Positions 1 through 7,927 are shown, numbered from the stretch's first letter. The stretch: 13,488 nt of DNA from Bacteroidia bacterium (GCA_023258655.1 JALQWO010000029.1:1-13488); one strand, 5' to 3'. Numbers and translations: made by a program. The notes: a model not told the origin generated them from the sequence alone.

Positions 1-1256
1 ATTGGGATACCGAAGCCTACTGTTTGCCGTTCTTTTTGGTTTCAGCTGATGCCGCCATTTCGCGACAGCTGCTGGTATATCGCTACAAACAGCTCCAAAA
101 AGCCATTGAAAACGCTGCCAAATTGGGCTTTACAGACGGTGCAGCCCTGTATCCCATGGTTACCATGAATGGCGAAGAATGCCACAATGAATGGGAAATC
201 ACTTTTGAAGAGATTCACCGTAACGGAGCCATCGCCTACGCGATTTACAACTATATCCAACATACTGGCGATCAGCAATACCTGCTTGAAGGAGGCTTTG
301 AAGTCCTTCTGGGCATCGCGCGATTCTGGAAACAACGCGTACACTGGAGCTCCAACAAACAGCGCTATGAAATGCATGGCGTTACGGGTCCCAACGAATA
401 CGAAAACAACGTCAACAACAACTGGTACACCAGCTATATCGCCGACTGGTGCATGCAATACACCAGTGAATGTGCCCTGTGGATACAAGCAAACCATCCC
501 GCAGAATACAAATCCATCTGTGAGAAAACCCAATTCCAAGCAGAAACCGAAATCGCCGCTTGGAACCATATCCACGAAAACCTCTACCTCCCACAAGATG
601 ATACCCTCGGCGTTTTTGTGCAGCACGATGGCTTTTTGGAAAAAGAACTCATCCCCGTCAAAGATCTGTCCCCAGCGCAACGACCCATCAACCAAAAATG
701 GAGCTGGGACCGCATCCTTCGTAGCGTATACATCAAGCAAGCCGATGTGCTTCAAGGGCTGTATTTCTTCGAGGATAACTTTGATTTCGATACCCATGTG
801 CGCAACTTCAAATTCTACGAGCAATTCACCGTTCACGAGAGTTCTTTGAGTCCCTGCGTTCACAGTATTTTGGCCGCCAAAATCGGGGAGACCGACAAGG
901 CCTACGAAATGTATTTGCGTACCGCCCGATTAGACTTGGACAATTACAACAACGACACCGAAGATGGATTGCATATCACTTCCATGGCGGGCTCTTACTT
1001 GAGTATCGTACAAGGATTTGGCGGTTTGCGAATCAAGAACCAAACCCTTTTCCTGAACCCCCACTGCCCATCTCAATGGGAAGGCTACGGCTTCCAAATC
1101 TTGTTGAACCATGAACCCGTGAAAATTGAGGTCACCAAAGAAGGACATCGCATCACCAATTTGGGCAGCCAAGACATCACAGTGTACCTAAGCAGTCAAG
1201 CAACGCCACTCCAATTGAAAGCGGGGGAGGAGAAATTCACGGCCAAGGCAAGCTGA
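1..1256 (+). CDS. Maltose phosphorylase-type glycoside hydrolase family 65 protein, 5'-truncated by the window edge
   Basis: The reading frame is open from base 3 (first codons W-D-T-E-A-Y-C-L) with no start codon of its own, so the gene begins upstream; 417 residues are visible and the stop is TGA at 1254-1256. GH65 phosphorylases split alpha-glucosides such as maltose with inorganic phosphate, giving beta-glucose 1-phosphate and glucose in the cytoplasm. The fragment covers the (alpha/alpha)6 barrel and the C-terminal beta-sandwich. Diagnostic stretches are HGVTGPNEYENNVNNNWYT, whose Glu (codon 396-398) matches the family general acid, then KQADVLQG, TVHESSLSP and the run EDGLHITSMAGS. The asparagine-rich segment after the catalytic Glu is the form I associate with maltose phosphorylase rather than trehalose or kojibiose phosphorylase. 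That substrate call is from family knowledge; other alpha-diglucosides remain possible. No beta-phosphoglucomutase gene follows it; the next gene begins an unrelated operon. Confidence 0.93.
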   Translation, partial: WDTEAYCLPFFLVSADAAISRQLLVYRYKQLQKAIENAAKLGFTDGAALYPMVTMNGEECHNEWEITFEEIHRNGAIAYAIYNYIQHTGDQQYLLEGGFEVLLGIARFWKQRVHWSSNKQRYEMHGVTGPNEYENNVNNNWYTSYIADWCMQYTSECALWIQANHPAEYKSICEKTQFQAETEIAAWNHIHENLYLPQDDTLGVFVQHDGFLEKELIPVKDLSPAQRPINQKWSWDRILRSVYIKQADVLQGLYFFEDNFDFDTHVRNFKFYEQFTVHESSLSPCVHSILAAKIGETDKAYEMYLRTARLDLDNYNNDTEDGLHITSMAGSYLSIVQGFGGLRIKNQTLFLNPHCPSQWEGYGFQILLNHEPVKIEVTKEGHRITNLGSQDITVYLSSQATPLQLKAGEEKFTAKAS

Positions 1257-1314
1257 CGAGAAAAACTTGTTCATACTTACTCACAACGCACGAACAAAAT
1301 CGCTGTGTTTGAAG

Positions 1315-1322
1315 TATTTTTG
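1315..1322 (+). promoter_or_regulatory. Possible Bacteroidota -7 promoter box (TATTTTTG)
   Basis: TATTTTTG matches the Bacteroidota housekeeping -7 consensus TAnnTTTG exactly and lies in the gap after the maltose phosphorylase gene. I see no TTTG at the expected -33 position, so the match is partial. If real, transcription would begin near 1326-1329 and drive the three-gene O-acetylation operon. It would also rule out the TTG at 1267 as the translation start of the next gene. Confidence 0.4.
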
Positions 1323-1329
1323 CCCCACT

Positions 1330-2370
1330 TTGGCGGACAAAGAACTTCACATCACCCCCGATAACCCATCGTCGTCGTCCGCGAAGTCCACATCGACTTC
1401 ACCTGAAAACAGCAATCCCCGAGGCCCAGGATATACGGACACCCCTACCCCTCCTGGAAAATCGTCTCCTTGGTTGATCGTTTGGGCGGGTCTCAGCATC
1501 TCTTTGCCATTGTTGCTGCTGTACATATACAGTTGTAGTCCCCAAACCTTGCAAATCGGACAATTCGAACTCAAACAGATTCTCGGAAATCAAGACATCG
1601 ATGCCCTGTTAGCCGCGCTGGATGAACCCGAACCCGCGCCGATAGCCGTCGCCAAGGACACCATCCCAACCATCGCGCTCGACTCCAATGGCCATGCCAT
1701 TGAACGAGACACAACCAGCTCATTCCTAACGGGAGGTTTTTTGCACAAACCCTTCACCCTTCCAGCGTATGAATTGCCCGTGTTTGCCGATACCACCAAA
1801 CACCGCATTTTGCTGATCGGCGATTCAGAAAGCGGCGGATTGCGCTATCCGCTAAACGATTATTGCTTGGCGAACGGACACAAACTGATCTTGTCTTTGG
1901 AGTGGTACTCCGCTACAACCTTCAATTTTGGTCGGTCAGACACCATTCAAAAAATCATCGCCAAATACAAACCCACCTACATTTTCTTGGTATTTGGCTT
2001 GAATGAATTGTATGCCCGCGATCTCAAGGCCCGCAAAATTGCGGCCAACCAACTCGCCAAAAAACTGCGAGGTATCCCTTATGCATGGATTGGCCCCGCC
2101 AACTGGGATGAGGACAATGGGATCAACAAGGTTTTCCAATCGTCTGCGGATTCTGCCACCTTCTTCCTCACCAAAAAACTCACCCTCACACGGGCGGGCG
2201 ATGGCCGTCACCCCGATGTCCAAGGTTACCGGATATGGATGGACAGCATCGCCAGCTGGATACAAACGTCGGCCCGATACAAAATGCTCATGAAGCCGCC
2301 GCGCAAGCGCGGCCGGCCTTTCCGTGCACCCATCATCACCATTAACGCAGCCAAATACCGTGGATACTAA
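1330..2370 (+). CDS. Membrane-anchored SGNH/GDSL hydrolase-like protein, likely O-acetylation partner of the MBOAT gene
   Basis: From TTG 1330 this is 346 aa. A Ser/Thr/Pro-rich N-terminus (about 1-47) precedes one hydrophobic segment (about 49-69, LIVWAGLSISLPLLLLYIY). An SGNH-type domain follows from about residue 155. Its block I is LLIGDSESGG (Ser166), block III is VFGLNELYARD (Asn225), and the terminal Asp-x-x-His is DGRH (Asp291, His294), so a full Ser-Asp-His set is present. Proteins of this type (AlgJ/AlgX and PatB are known examples) pair with MBOAT proteins to acetylate extracytoplasmic glycans. The gene overlaps the MBOAT gene by 11 nt, which supports that pairing. There is no ATG in frame near the start. 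TTG at 1267 (367 aa), 1309, 1330 and 1474 are all possible; I prefer 1330 because of the promoter-like box just upstream, but this is uncertain. Whether it acts as transferase or esterase cannot be read from the sequence. Confidence 0.8.
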   Translation: MADKELHITPDNPSSSSAKSTSTSPENSNPRGPGYTDTPTPPGKSSPWLIVWAGLSISLPLLLLYIYSCSPQTLQIGQFELKQILGNQDIDALLAALDEPEPAPIAVAKDTIPTIALDSNGHAIERDTTSSFLTGGFLHKPFTLPAYELPVFADTTKHRILLIGDSESGGLRYPLNDYCLANGHKLILSLEWYSATTFNFGRSDTIQKIIAKYKPTYIFLVFGLNELYARDLKARKIAANQLAKKLRGIPYAWIGPANWDEDNGINKVFQSSADSATFFLTKKLTLTRAGDGRHPDVQGYRIWMDSIASWIQTSARYKMLMKPPRKRGRPFRAPIITINAAKYRGY

Positions 2371-3856
2371 TTGGATCAATCAAATATTCGCACCGCTGCA
2401 CGACCCCAAAACTTGGGAGTCGATGGTTGGCTACTCCACCAAAGAGCCTTGGTTTTTTACCGAGTTTTCTTTCTTGGCAGTGTTTGGTGTATTCTTGATT
2501 TTTTACGCAGCACTCGTCCAAAAGAATACCTGGCGTAAAATCTATCTCATCACCTTTTCGCTGTTCTTTTATTACAAATCCAGCGGTCCATTCCTCGGCC
2601 TGTTTGCGCTGATGATCGTCTCCGATTATCTCTTCGCCCTGGCCATTGAAAAACAAGCGGGCATCAGAAAGAAAATCCTCCTTTGGCTATCGCTCAGTTA
2701 CAGCCTCAGCTTTTTACTGTATTTCAAATACGCCAACTTCTTCATCCACAACTGCAACGACCTACTGGGCACCCGTTTCACCGACCACGACTTATTCTTA
2801 CCGATAGGAATCTCGTTCTACACCTTTCAATCCATCAGTTACTTGATGGATGTTTACCGCAAAGAAATACCCGCTACGCGCAATGTGAGTGACTATGCGT
2901 TTTACATGACGTTTTTCCCACACTTGGTTGCCGGTCCGATAGTTCGCGCCAAAGATTTCCTACCCCAAATCTTCACGCCCCAAATCATCAATGCCGCCCT
3001 GTACAAGGAAAGCCTACTCCGTATCCTCACGGGCCTATTGAAAAAATTATTCATCGCCGATTATTTGGGAAAATACGTAGACATTGTACATGAACTCCCC
3101 AGCAATTTCTCCGGTGCCGAGAATGTATTGGCCATGTATGCCTATAGCTTCCAGATTTACTTCGATTTCTCTGGCTACTCGGATATCGCCATAGGAATCG
3201 CCTTGATGCTGGGCTATCGCCTGAAAGAGAACTTTGACAACCCTTACGCCTCCAGCAACATAACCGTCTTTTGGCGAAAATGGCACATATCCTTGAGCAG
3301 CTGGCTCCGCGATTATATCTATATACCCCTCGGCGGCAACCGCAAAGGAGAGTTTAACACCTACCTCTTCCTGATGATCACCATGTTGGTGGGTGGTTTT
3401 TGGCATGGCGCCGATTGGCGTTTTGTTTTCTGGGGATTGGCACATGGTTTGGCACTCGCCTTCCACAAAGCGTGGATGCAGTTGTTCCCCAGCAAATCCA
3501 ATCCTTGGTACTCCCGCATTTTCGGAACAATCATTACATTCCACTTCGTAGGATTCTGTTGGATTTTCTTCCGCGCCACCTCTTTTGGCTCAGCATTTGC
3601 TAGCATAGAACAAATTGCCTTCCACACGCAATGGAAAGATTTTGTTGGATTTTGGGTTTCGCGACAAGAAATGGCCATCATGATTATGGTAGCCGCATTG
3701 ATCGCTTTCTTTCCCCCCAACCTCAAAGAACGAATCTTCCAAAAAACGCAATTATTACCCACCTTTACCTGGATCATCTGGGTTCTCATATCACTTCAAA
3801 TCATCATCCAATTCAAGGACGATGTGGTACAGCCCTTCATTTACTTCCAGTTCTAA
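2360..3856 (+). CDS. MBOAT-family membrane-bound O-acyltransferase (AlgI/DltB/PatA-like)
   Basis: A 498-aa polytopic membrane protein with many hydrophobic segments from about residue 38 to the C-terminus. The MBOAT signature is GGFWHGADWRFVFWGLAHG. It carries the near-invariant catalytic-type His349 (WHG) and a second conserved-type His362 (AHG). Upstream of it are the family stretches LPIGISFYTFQSISYLMDVY, FPHLVAGPIVR and FWRKWHISLSSWLRDYIYIPLGGN. Such proteins take an acyl group, usually acetyl, on the cytoplasmic face and pass it through the membrane to an SGNH partner. I chose GTG 2360, which gives MDTNWINQIFAPLHDPKTWE and resembles the N-termini I associate with Bacteroidota members of the family. 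GTG 2324 would add 12 residues lying wholly inside the upstream gene. It overlaps the preceding SGNH gene by 11 nt and shares its last base with the next gene, so all three are probably co-translated. The acceptor glycan is not visible in this protein. Confidence 0.92.
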   Translation: MDTNWINQIFAPLHDPKTWESMVGYSTKEPWFFTEFSFLAVFGVFLIFYAALVQKNTWRKIYLITFSLFFYYKSSGPFLGLFALMIVSDYLFALAIEKQAGIRKKILLWLSLSYSLSFLLYFKYANFFIHNCNDLLGTRFTDHDLFLPIGISFYTFQSISYLMDVYRKEIPATRNVSDYAFYMTFFPHLVAGPIVRAKDFLPQIFTPQIINAALYKESLLRILTGLLKKLFIADYLGKYVDIVHELPSNFSGAENVLAMYAYSFQIYFDFSGYSDIAIGIALMLGYRLKENFDNPYASSNITVFWRKWHISLSSWLRDYIYIPLGGNRKGEFNTYLFLMITMLVGGFWHGADWRFVFWGLAHGLALAFHKAWMQLFPSKSNPWYSRIFGTIITFHFVGFCWIFFRATSFGSAFASIEQIAFHTQWKDFVGFWVSRQEMAIMIMVAALIAFFPPNLKERIFQKTQLLPTFTWIIWVLISLQIIIQFKDDVVQPFIYFQF

Positions 3857-5733
3857 TGAGGTGCCTATTTCTCCTCGTTGCCTTCACCATTTTGGGTGAA
3901 GCACCCGCCCAACAACCATCCAATACCGCTACAGCATCTGCCCAATCTGTCGCTTCAAAACATCCCATTGATCCTCCCAACAACCACGGCCACGAAGATA
4001 GTTCCATCATTTGTCTTACCTGCAATGAGTTGCAAGAATCGCCAAAGCTAAAAAAGGCGTTGCAAAAATTGCATAATGTAAGGGTGAACAACCTGACATA
4101 CATTTCCCAAGAATTTCCCAATCAAACAGCCAACCAACTCCCCAAAAAAGGCAACCTCCCTCCCGTGAGAAACGTGGGTAAACCGGGAGCCAACAATACC
4201 CCAGGCAACAACCCCGGCAGTATCAATCCCGCAGACACCCTATTTACCATCATCCACATCGGCGATAGCCACATCCAAGGCGATTACTTTTCAGGCGAAA
4301 TTCGCATGCAACTGCAGTCCTACTTTGGCAATGGAGGTAGAGGTATCCTCTTTCCCTATGCGCTGGCTAAGAGTTTCGGTCCGAGGGGTGTAGCCATGAA
4401 GCCGCTGGGCGTGTGGACAGGCTATAAAACACTTACTGGAAATCTCACCGAGCCATTAGGGGTCTCCGGATATGGCGCCAGTACCAGAATGGTTGGATCG
4501 AGTTTGCAAATATCGCTCACCGAAAAATTCAAGGAAGAGAATGCGCTCGGACAGTTCAGCAAACCCGAGATGCAGAAAATCAACATTTGGCACTCGGCCG
4601 ATAATGCATCCTTCACCACCCAGTTAAATTCGGAATTTCAGTGGACAGGCAGTCAGTTCTATCCCGCCGGATGGGGCGTGAGCACTTACCAAGCCTCCCA
4701 ACCGCAATCTAATTTCACACTGTCGCTGGTGGCCAATGCCCCTTCTCAAAACCATTACGCATTCTACGGCTTTGAAATCGTTCCGATGCAACAACGCGGC
4801 GTTGTTTATCACCATTGTGGCGTTGTGGGAGCCCAATTTACCCACCTCATCAACAAAGCACCCTACACCGTAGAACAAATCGCCCACATCAAACCCGATA
4901 TCCTCATCTTCTCTTTCGGCACCAACGAAGCCTATAACGGGAAACTCGATAGTCAGGTGTATACGCAGGCGGTCATGAAATTTCTGTCCGACATCGCCAT
5001 CGCGAGTCCCACCACCGCCATCATCATCACCACCGCGCCCGATACCCGGAGTCGCAACCGCATACCCCCACAACAAATCAACGTAAACAACCAACTGCGA
5101 AAAGTTGCCAAAAATCAGAAAGCTACCTTGTATGATTTGAATGAAGCCATGGGTGGTTGGGGATCCTTACATGTTTGGTATAACAACAAGCTCACCCTTA
5201 CAGACAAATTGCATTTCAACGCCGCTGGCTACGCCTTGCAAGGACAGCTTTTCACCCTCTCGCTATTGCAAGCCTACAACAAAGTCAATGCGAAAGACAC
5301 CTTGAATATTGAAGGATTGCGCTCAACCGTTCACAACAGCATGAAAAACCTGGTTCGGAATTTTGAGGCAGTTTCTATGGGCGATTCAATGGCCAAAGAT
5401 AGCAGTGCGACCCTTCGAAATGTGGACAGCACCGGACTCACATCCATGGCCGTTCATGTGGATACTACCGCAAACCATACGAGGCAAACGCAATCGCCAA
5501 TGCCAACGCCAATCCGCACTGCTACACCGACAAGGACAGCACCCGTTACTGCACCCAACCGCAGTCCGAGAATGCAACGTGGCGAAATCACCCACACCGT
5601 GAAATCCGGGGAAAATTTGTATCGCATTGCCCAGCGATACCACACAACCCATGAGGCCATCGCCAAGCGAAACAACCTAACCAATCCAAGGAGTTTGAGA
5701 CCTGGGCAGCGATTGATCATTCCAGCGCACTAA
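3856..5733 (+). CDS. Secreted SGNH hydrolase-like protein with C-terminal LysM domain
   Basis: 625 aa from ATG 3856, which overlaps the MBOAT stop in TAATG and suggests translational coupling. The frame stays open further upstream, but only this start gives a signal peptide (MRCLFLLVAFTILGEAPAQ, cleavage near residue 19). After a Gln/Asn/Pro-rich stretch comes SGNH block I, IHIGDSHIQGD (Ser138). Block III is SFGTNEAY (Asn357) and the terminal Asp-x-x-His is DKLHFNAAGY (Asp450, His453). About 200 residues separate blocks I and III, enough for an inserted beta-sandwich (FTLSLVANAP, HYAFYGFEIV), and a block II-like GVVGA comes just before block III. A Pro/Thr-rich linker (about 545-575) leads to a LysM domain at 580-624 (HTVKSGENLYRIAQRY and LRPGQRLIIP). 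LysM binds N-acetylglucosamine-containing glycans, chiefly peptidoglycan. Together with the MBOAT gene this suggests a periplasmic peptidoglycan O-acetyltransferase or O-acetylesterase; which of the two is not decided here. Confidence 0.88.
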   Translation: MRCLFLLVAFTILGEAPAQQPSNTATASAQSVASKHPIDPPNNHGHEDSSIICLTCNELQESPKLKKALQKLHNVRVNNLTYISQEFPNQTANQLPKKGNLPPVRNVGKPGANNTPGNNPGSINPADTLFTIIHIGDSHIQGDYFSGEIRMQLQSYFGNGGRGILFPYALAKSFGPRGVAMKPLGVWTGYKTLTGNLTEPLGVSGYGASTRMVGSSLQISLTEKFKEENALGQFSKPEMQKINIWHSADNASFTTQLNSEFQWTGSQFYPAGWGVSTYQASQPQSNFTLSLVANAPSQNHYAFYGFEIVPMQQRGVVYHHCGVVGAQFTHLINKAPYTVEQIAHIKPDILIFSFGTNEAYNGKLDSQVYTQAVMKFLSDIAIASPTTAIIITTAPDTRSRNRIPPQQINVNNQLRKVAKNQKATLYDLNEAMGGWGSLHVWYNNKLTLTDKLHFNAAGYALQGQLFTLSLLQAYNKVNAKDTLNIEGLRSTVHNSMKNLVRNFEAVSMGDSMAKDSSATLRNVDSTGLTSMAVHVDTTANHTRQTQSPMPTPIRTATPTRTAPVTAPNRSPRMQRGEITHTVKSGENLYRIAQRYHTTHEAIAKRNNLTNPRSLRPGQRLIIPAH

Positions 5734-5759
5734 GCACCCATAAAAACACCGTCACTACC

Positions 5760-5930
5760 CTTGGCCCCATGAAACATTCATGAGCGTAGAAAAAATGCCT
5801 GTTCAGCTAGAACATGTCTGAGCGCAGTGAAAATCTATGTGCAGCAAGAACATTTATGATTCCCGTGAATATTCATTGCCGTGAGAAATTTCATAGCCTT
5901 TGTGAACATAATTGTACTCGGAGAAAATAC
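5760..5930. repeat. Degenerate tandem array, nine units, about 19-nt period
   Basis: Nine GAA trinucleotides begin at 5771, 5789, 5810, 5829, 5848, 5867, 5885, 5904 and 5923. Spacings are 18, 21, 19, 19, 19, 18, 19 and 19 (mean 19.0). Aligning on GAA gives a loose unit close to ATGAGCGCAGTGAACATTC. GAA is invariant, GAAnAT holds in six of nine units, and an (A/C/T)TG-like triplet opens most units eleven bases earlier. Units differ at many other positions, so this is an old or functionally constrained array rather than a fresh duplication. The period excludes a coding repeat. Function is unknown; repeated protein-binding sites or a structured 3' UTR of the LysM gene are both possible. Confidence 0.75.
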
Positions 5931-5958
5931 TTAAACACCCTAAAACTGTCTAAAACAA

Positions 5959-5991
5959 CACGGGGGCTTGCGCTACGCGCAAGCCCCCGTG
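5959..5991. terminator. Perfect 15-bp GC-rich hairpin with TAC loop, probable bidirectional terminator
   Basis: The left arm CACGGGGGCTTGCGC (5959-5973) pairs perfectly with 5977-5991 across a 3-base loop. It lies between the convergent LysM-SGNH gene and the type A T9SS gene, where a shared terminator is expected. No strong T-run follows on +. On - the arm is followed by TTGTTTTAGACAGTTTT, so it fits better as the terminator of the T9SS operon. Its inner GCTTGCGC-TAC-GCGCAAGC core could also be a dispersed repetitive palindrome. Confidence 0.7.
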
Positions 5992-6028
5992 ACTATACCA
6001 ACCGACGGTAAAATCCGCCGCTCGTTTT

Positions 6029-7927
6029 TTAATGGGCTACTTGTAATCCCAATGAGGAAATACCCTCCTTTGATTTGATGCGTACCTGGTATAATCCCTC
6101 CGCCAACTGAGCCGTAGGAACCAAAATACCTGTATTGCCATTCACCACACTGTATGATTGACGGTAAACCTCTCTACCCAATGCATCTACCAACGCCACG
6201 TCCAAATTGGCCTCAACACCATGGAATTTCACCAACACTTGGTCGCTGGCAGGGTTAGGCATCATACTCAAATTCATCAAAGATTGAGCACGCGTTCCTA
6301 CGTTGGTTACCTTTACATCAAAATACATGGTATCAGACTTACATGGAGGGTTGTTGGCAACCAACATTACCTTGTATGTACCGTCTGCACTGAATGTATA
6401 CGTGGGCTTAGGCTGGAAACTCTCGTTGCCATCACTGTAGTTCCAGTAGACATTGGCAGCATTGCTACCGGTAAATTCAAATTGGAACTTGCGACCTCCG
6501 AGACTTGTGTATTTATAGGCATTGATGGGTTTTAATACGCCGTACACAGTTTTTGTTTTGATGGTTTCACAACCCGCAGCATTTTTCACTGAGACTTGAT
6601 AACTAGAGGTGGCCCCGTTCGCTTTTGCAAATGTGGTATTGGTTGTAGAACCTGTGCTCCAAGCATAGGTGTAAGTTTGTGGAGGACCTCCAACAGGTGC
6701 CACCGTAGCTGTCAGTTGCACTGAATCGCCCTCACACACCATGGTGTCTGTCGCTGTCAAGGTAACCGTTGGTCCGCTTTGTACTTGTACAACCACGTTT
6801 CTCTGACCCGTACATCCCTTGTCGTCAATACCCGCAACAGTATAGAAAGTAGAAGCGGTTGGCAAGGCATAAATGGTGTCACCTGTATTTGAACTCAAAC
6901 CCGTCGTGGGGGTCCATGAATAAGTCAAAGCACCAGAAGCAACCAATTTCACCCCAGTAGTAGCACCTGCGCAGATGGTAGCATTTGCGGGTGTCACAGT
7001 GATGGTAGGAGGCGTAGCTGTATTGTCGATCCAAATGCGAATACAATTGGAGGTATCTGTCTGACCGCTGCTTGCACAGGTCACGATCGCACGGATGTAG
7101 CGATACTTTCCGATGGCTGCACTAAAATTGGCTGTATTCACGTTGGTAGTCCATGTGTTGGCAGTGAACGTGGTAGAGTCTGTAGAAGTCTCATATTTGA
7201 TTGAGATTCCAGTAGAAGCGGTATTGCCTGCCAAAGTAATGGTAGAAGGACCCACCGCACCACATACGTAATAGGTAGAAGCGCTCAAGGTACCGGCATC
7301 AGGCTTGCCCTCGCAGAAAGTTGGGTAAGCATCCCAGGTAACACTATCAATGAAAATGTTACCCCCATTTGCACCACCACGCGCAGTTGCCTGAATCAAG
7401 AAATAATTCGTTGTTCCAGTGTACGATGATGGAATCGCGAAGGAGTATTTATACCATCCGTGCGCCACAGAATCGGGATAGGTTTTCTTGGCATAACGGG
7501 TGATACCGCCCAAACGCTTGGCCCCGGTCAAACTGCGTGCAGTATTGAACCACACAGTCACTGAATCATCTGATTTGTAAACAGTATCGCGGAAGACATA
7601 CAAGGAAATGTACGAGTTGGCCGTGCCGCGCTTACTCATATCAATCACTGGTGATCCCAAAGTTTGGGTTCCACCAGCAGTTGCGTTGTTCGATGAAAAT
7701 CGTGCCATCCCTGCACCACCAAATGGTTTACACGCTGGCGTAGTTCCTGCGGTCGCAGTTGTACGGCGCGACCAAGTGGGGGAACCAAATCCACCACCAA
7801 TTGCTTGCCAGCCCGTTGGTGGGAAGGCTGTACCTTCAAAACCCTGGCCGGTCGTTGTTTGTGCCATCAGGTCTGAACCCAACAGGGCCAAACCCATAGA
7901 CATTGCATAAGTAAATATTTTTTTCAT
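6029..7927 (-). CDS. T9SS-secreted cell-surface protein with choice-of-anchor-J, Ig-like and PKD-like domains and type A sorting domain
   Basis: 632 aa from ATG (complement of 7925-7927) to TAA. A signal peptide (MKKIFTYAMS... to about residue 22, cleavage before Gln23) is followed by a choice-of-anchor-J-like beta-sandwich (about 28-202; FEGTAFPPTGW near its start, NIFIDSVTWDAYP at its end). Next come a Cys-containing Ig-like module (about 206-301) and two PKD/Ig-like modules (about 306-383, beginning ATICAGATTGVKLVASG, and 387-463, with MVCEGDSVQLTATV). A PKD-like domain follows (about 470-541; VYWNYSDGN, YTFSADGTYKVMLVANN). The last ~80 residues are a T9SS type A sorting domain: MPNPASDQVLVKF, VALVDALGREVY, and LAEGLYQVRIKS near the end. 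The cargo crosses the outer membrane by T9SS, where the domain is normally cleaved and the protein anchored or released. There is no enzyme domain, so the role is likely adhesive or structural. It lies 18 nt downstream of the type B gene and should be co-transcribed with it. Confidence 0.9.
   Translation of the reverse strand: MKKIFTYAMSMGLALLGSDLMAQTTTGQGFEGTAFPPTGWQAIGGGFGSPTWSRRTTATAGTTPACKPFGGAGMARFSSNNATAGGTQTLGSPVIDMSKRGTANSYISLYVFRDTVYKSDDSVTVWFNTARSLTGAKRLGGITRYAKKTYPDSVAHGWYKYSFAIPSSYTGTTNYFLIQATARGGANGGNIFIDSVTWDAYPTFCEGKPDAGTLSASTYYVCGAVGPSTITLAGNTASTGISIKYETSTDSTTFTANTWTTNVNTANFSAAIGKYRYIRAIVTCASSGQTDTSNCIRIWIDNTATPPTITVTPANATICAGATTGVKLVASGALTYSWTPTTGLSSNTGDTIYALPTASTFYTVAGIDDKGCTGQRNVVVQVQSGPTVTLTATDTMVCEGDSVQLTATVAPVGGPPQTYTYAWSTGSTTNTTFAKANGATSSYQVSVKNAAGCETIKTKTVYGVLKPINAYKYTSLGGRKFQFEFTGSNAANVYWNYSDGNESFQPKPTYTFSADGTYKVMLVANNPPCKSDTMYFDVKVTNVGTRAQSLMNLSMMPNPASDQVLVKFHGVEANLDVALVDALGREVYRQSYSVVNGNTGILVPTAQLAEGLYQVRIKSKEGISSLGLQVAH

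Larger units (their letters stand above)
5734..6028. other. Gene-free stretch between convergent genes
   Basis: I find no credible gene in these 295 bases. The short + frame across 5814-6011 runs through a repeat of 19-nt period, which is not a multiple of three, and through a hairpin. In order the stretch holds a short leader, the periodic GAA array (5760-5930), two copies of CTAAAAC ten bases apart (5940-5946 and 5950-5956), the 15-bp hairpin (5959-5991), and a T6 run just before the stop of the minus-strand gene. Confidence 0.75.

Noticed and set aside
169..849. A 226-codon open frame on + in another phase inside the GH65 gene
   Set aside because: Low-complexity Thr/Asn/Pro-rich translation, fully inside a recognised gene in a different frame.
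42..863. A 273-codon open frame antisense to the maltose phosphorylase gene
   Set aside because: It runs opposite a clearly recognised GH65 domain, has no family resemblance, and long antisense frames are common opposite well-coded genes of this composition.
3631..3855. Upstream extension of the SGNH/LysM frame into the MBOAT gene
   Set aside because: The ATG at 3856 gives a signal peptide and a TAATG junction; the 75 extra residues are a frame-shifted reading of the MBOAT C-terminus.
5760..5930. CRISPR array
   Set aside because: The unit is only 19 nt, highly degenerate, with no alternation of exact repeats and unique spacers, and no cas gene is nearby.
5814..6011. A 65-codon open frame on + between the convergent genes
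   Set aside because: It passes through the 19-nt array and the hairpin; the period is not a multiple of three and the product resembles nothing.
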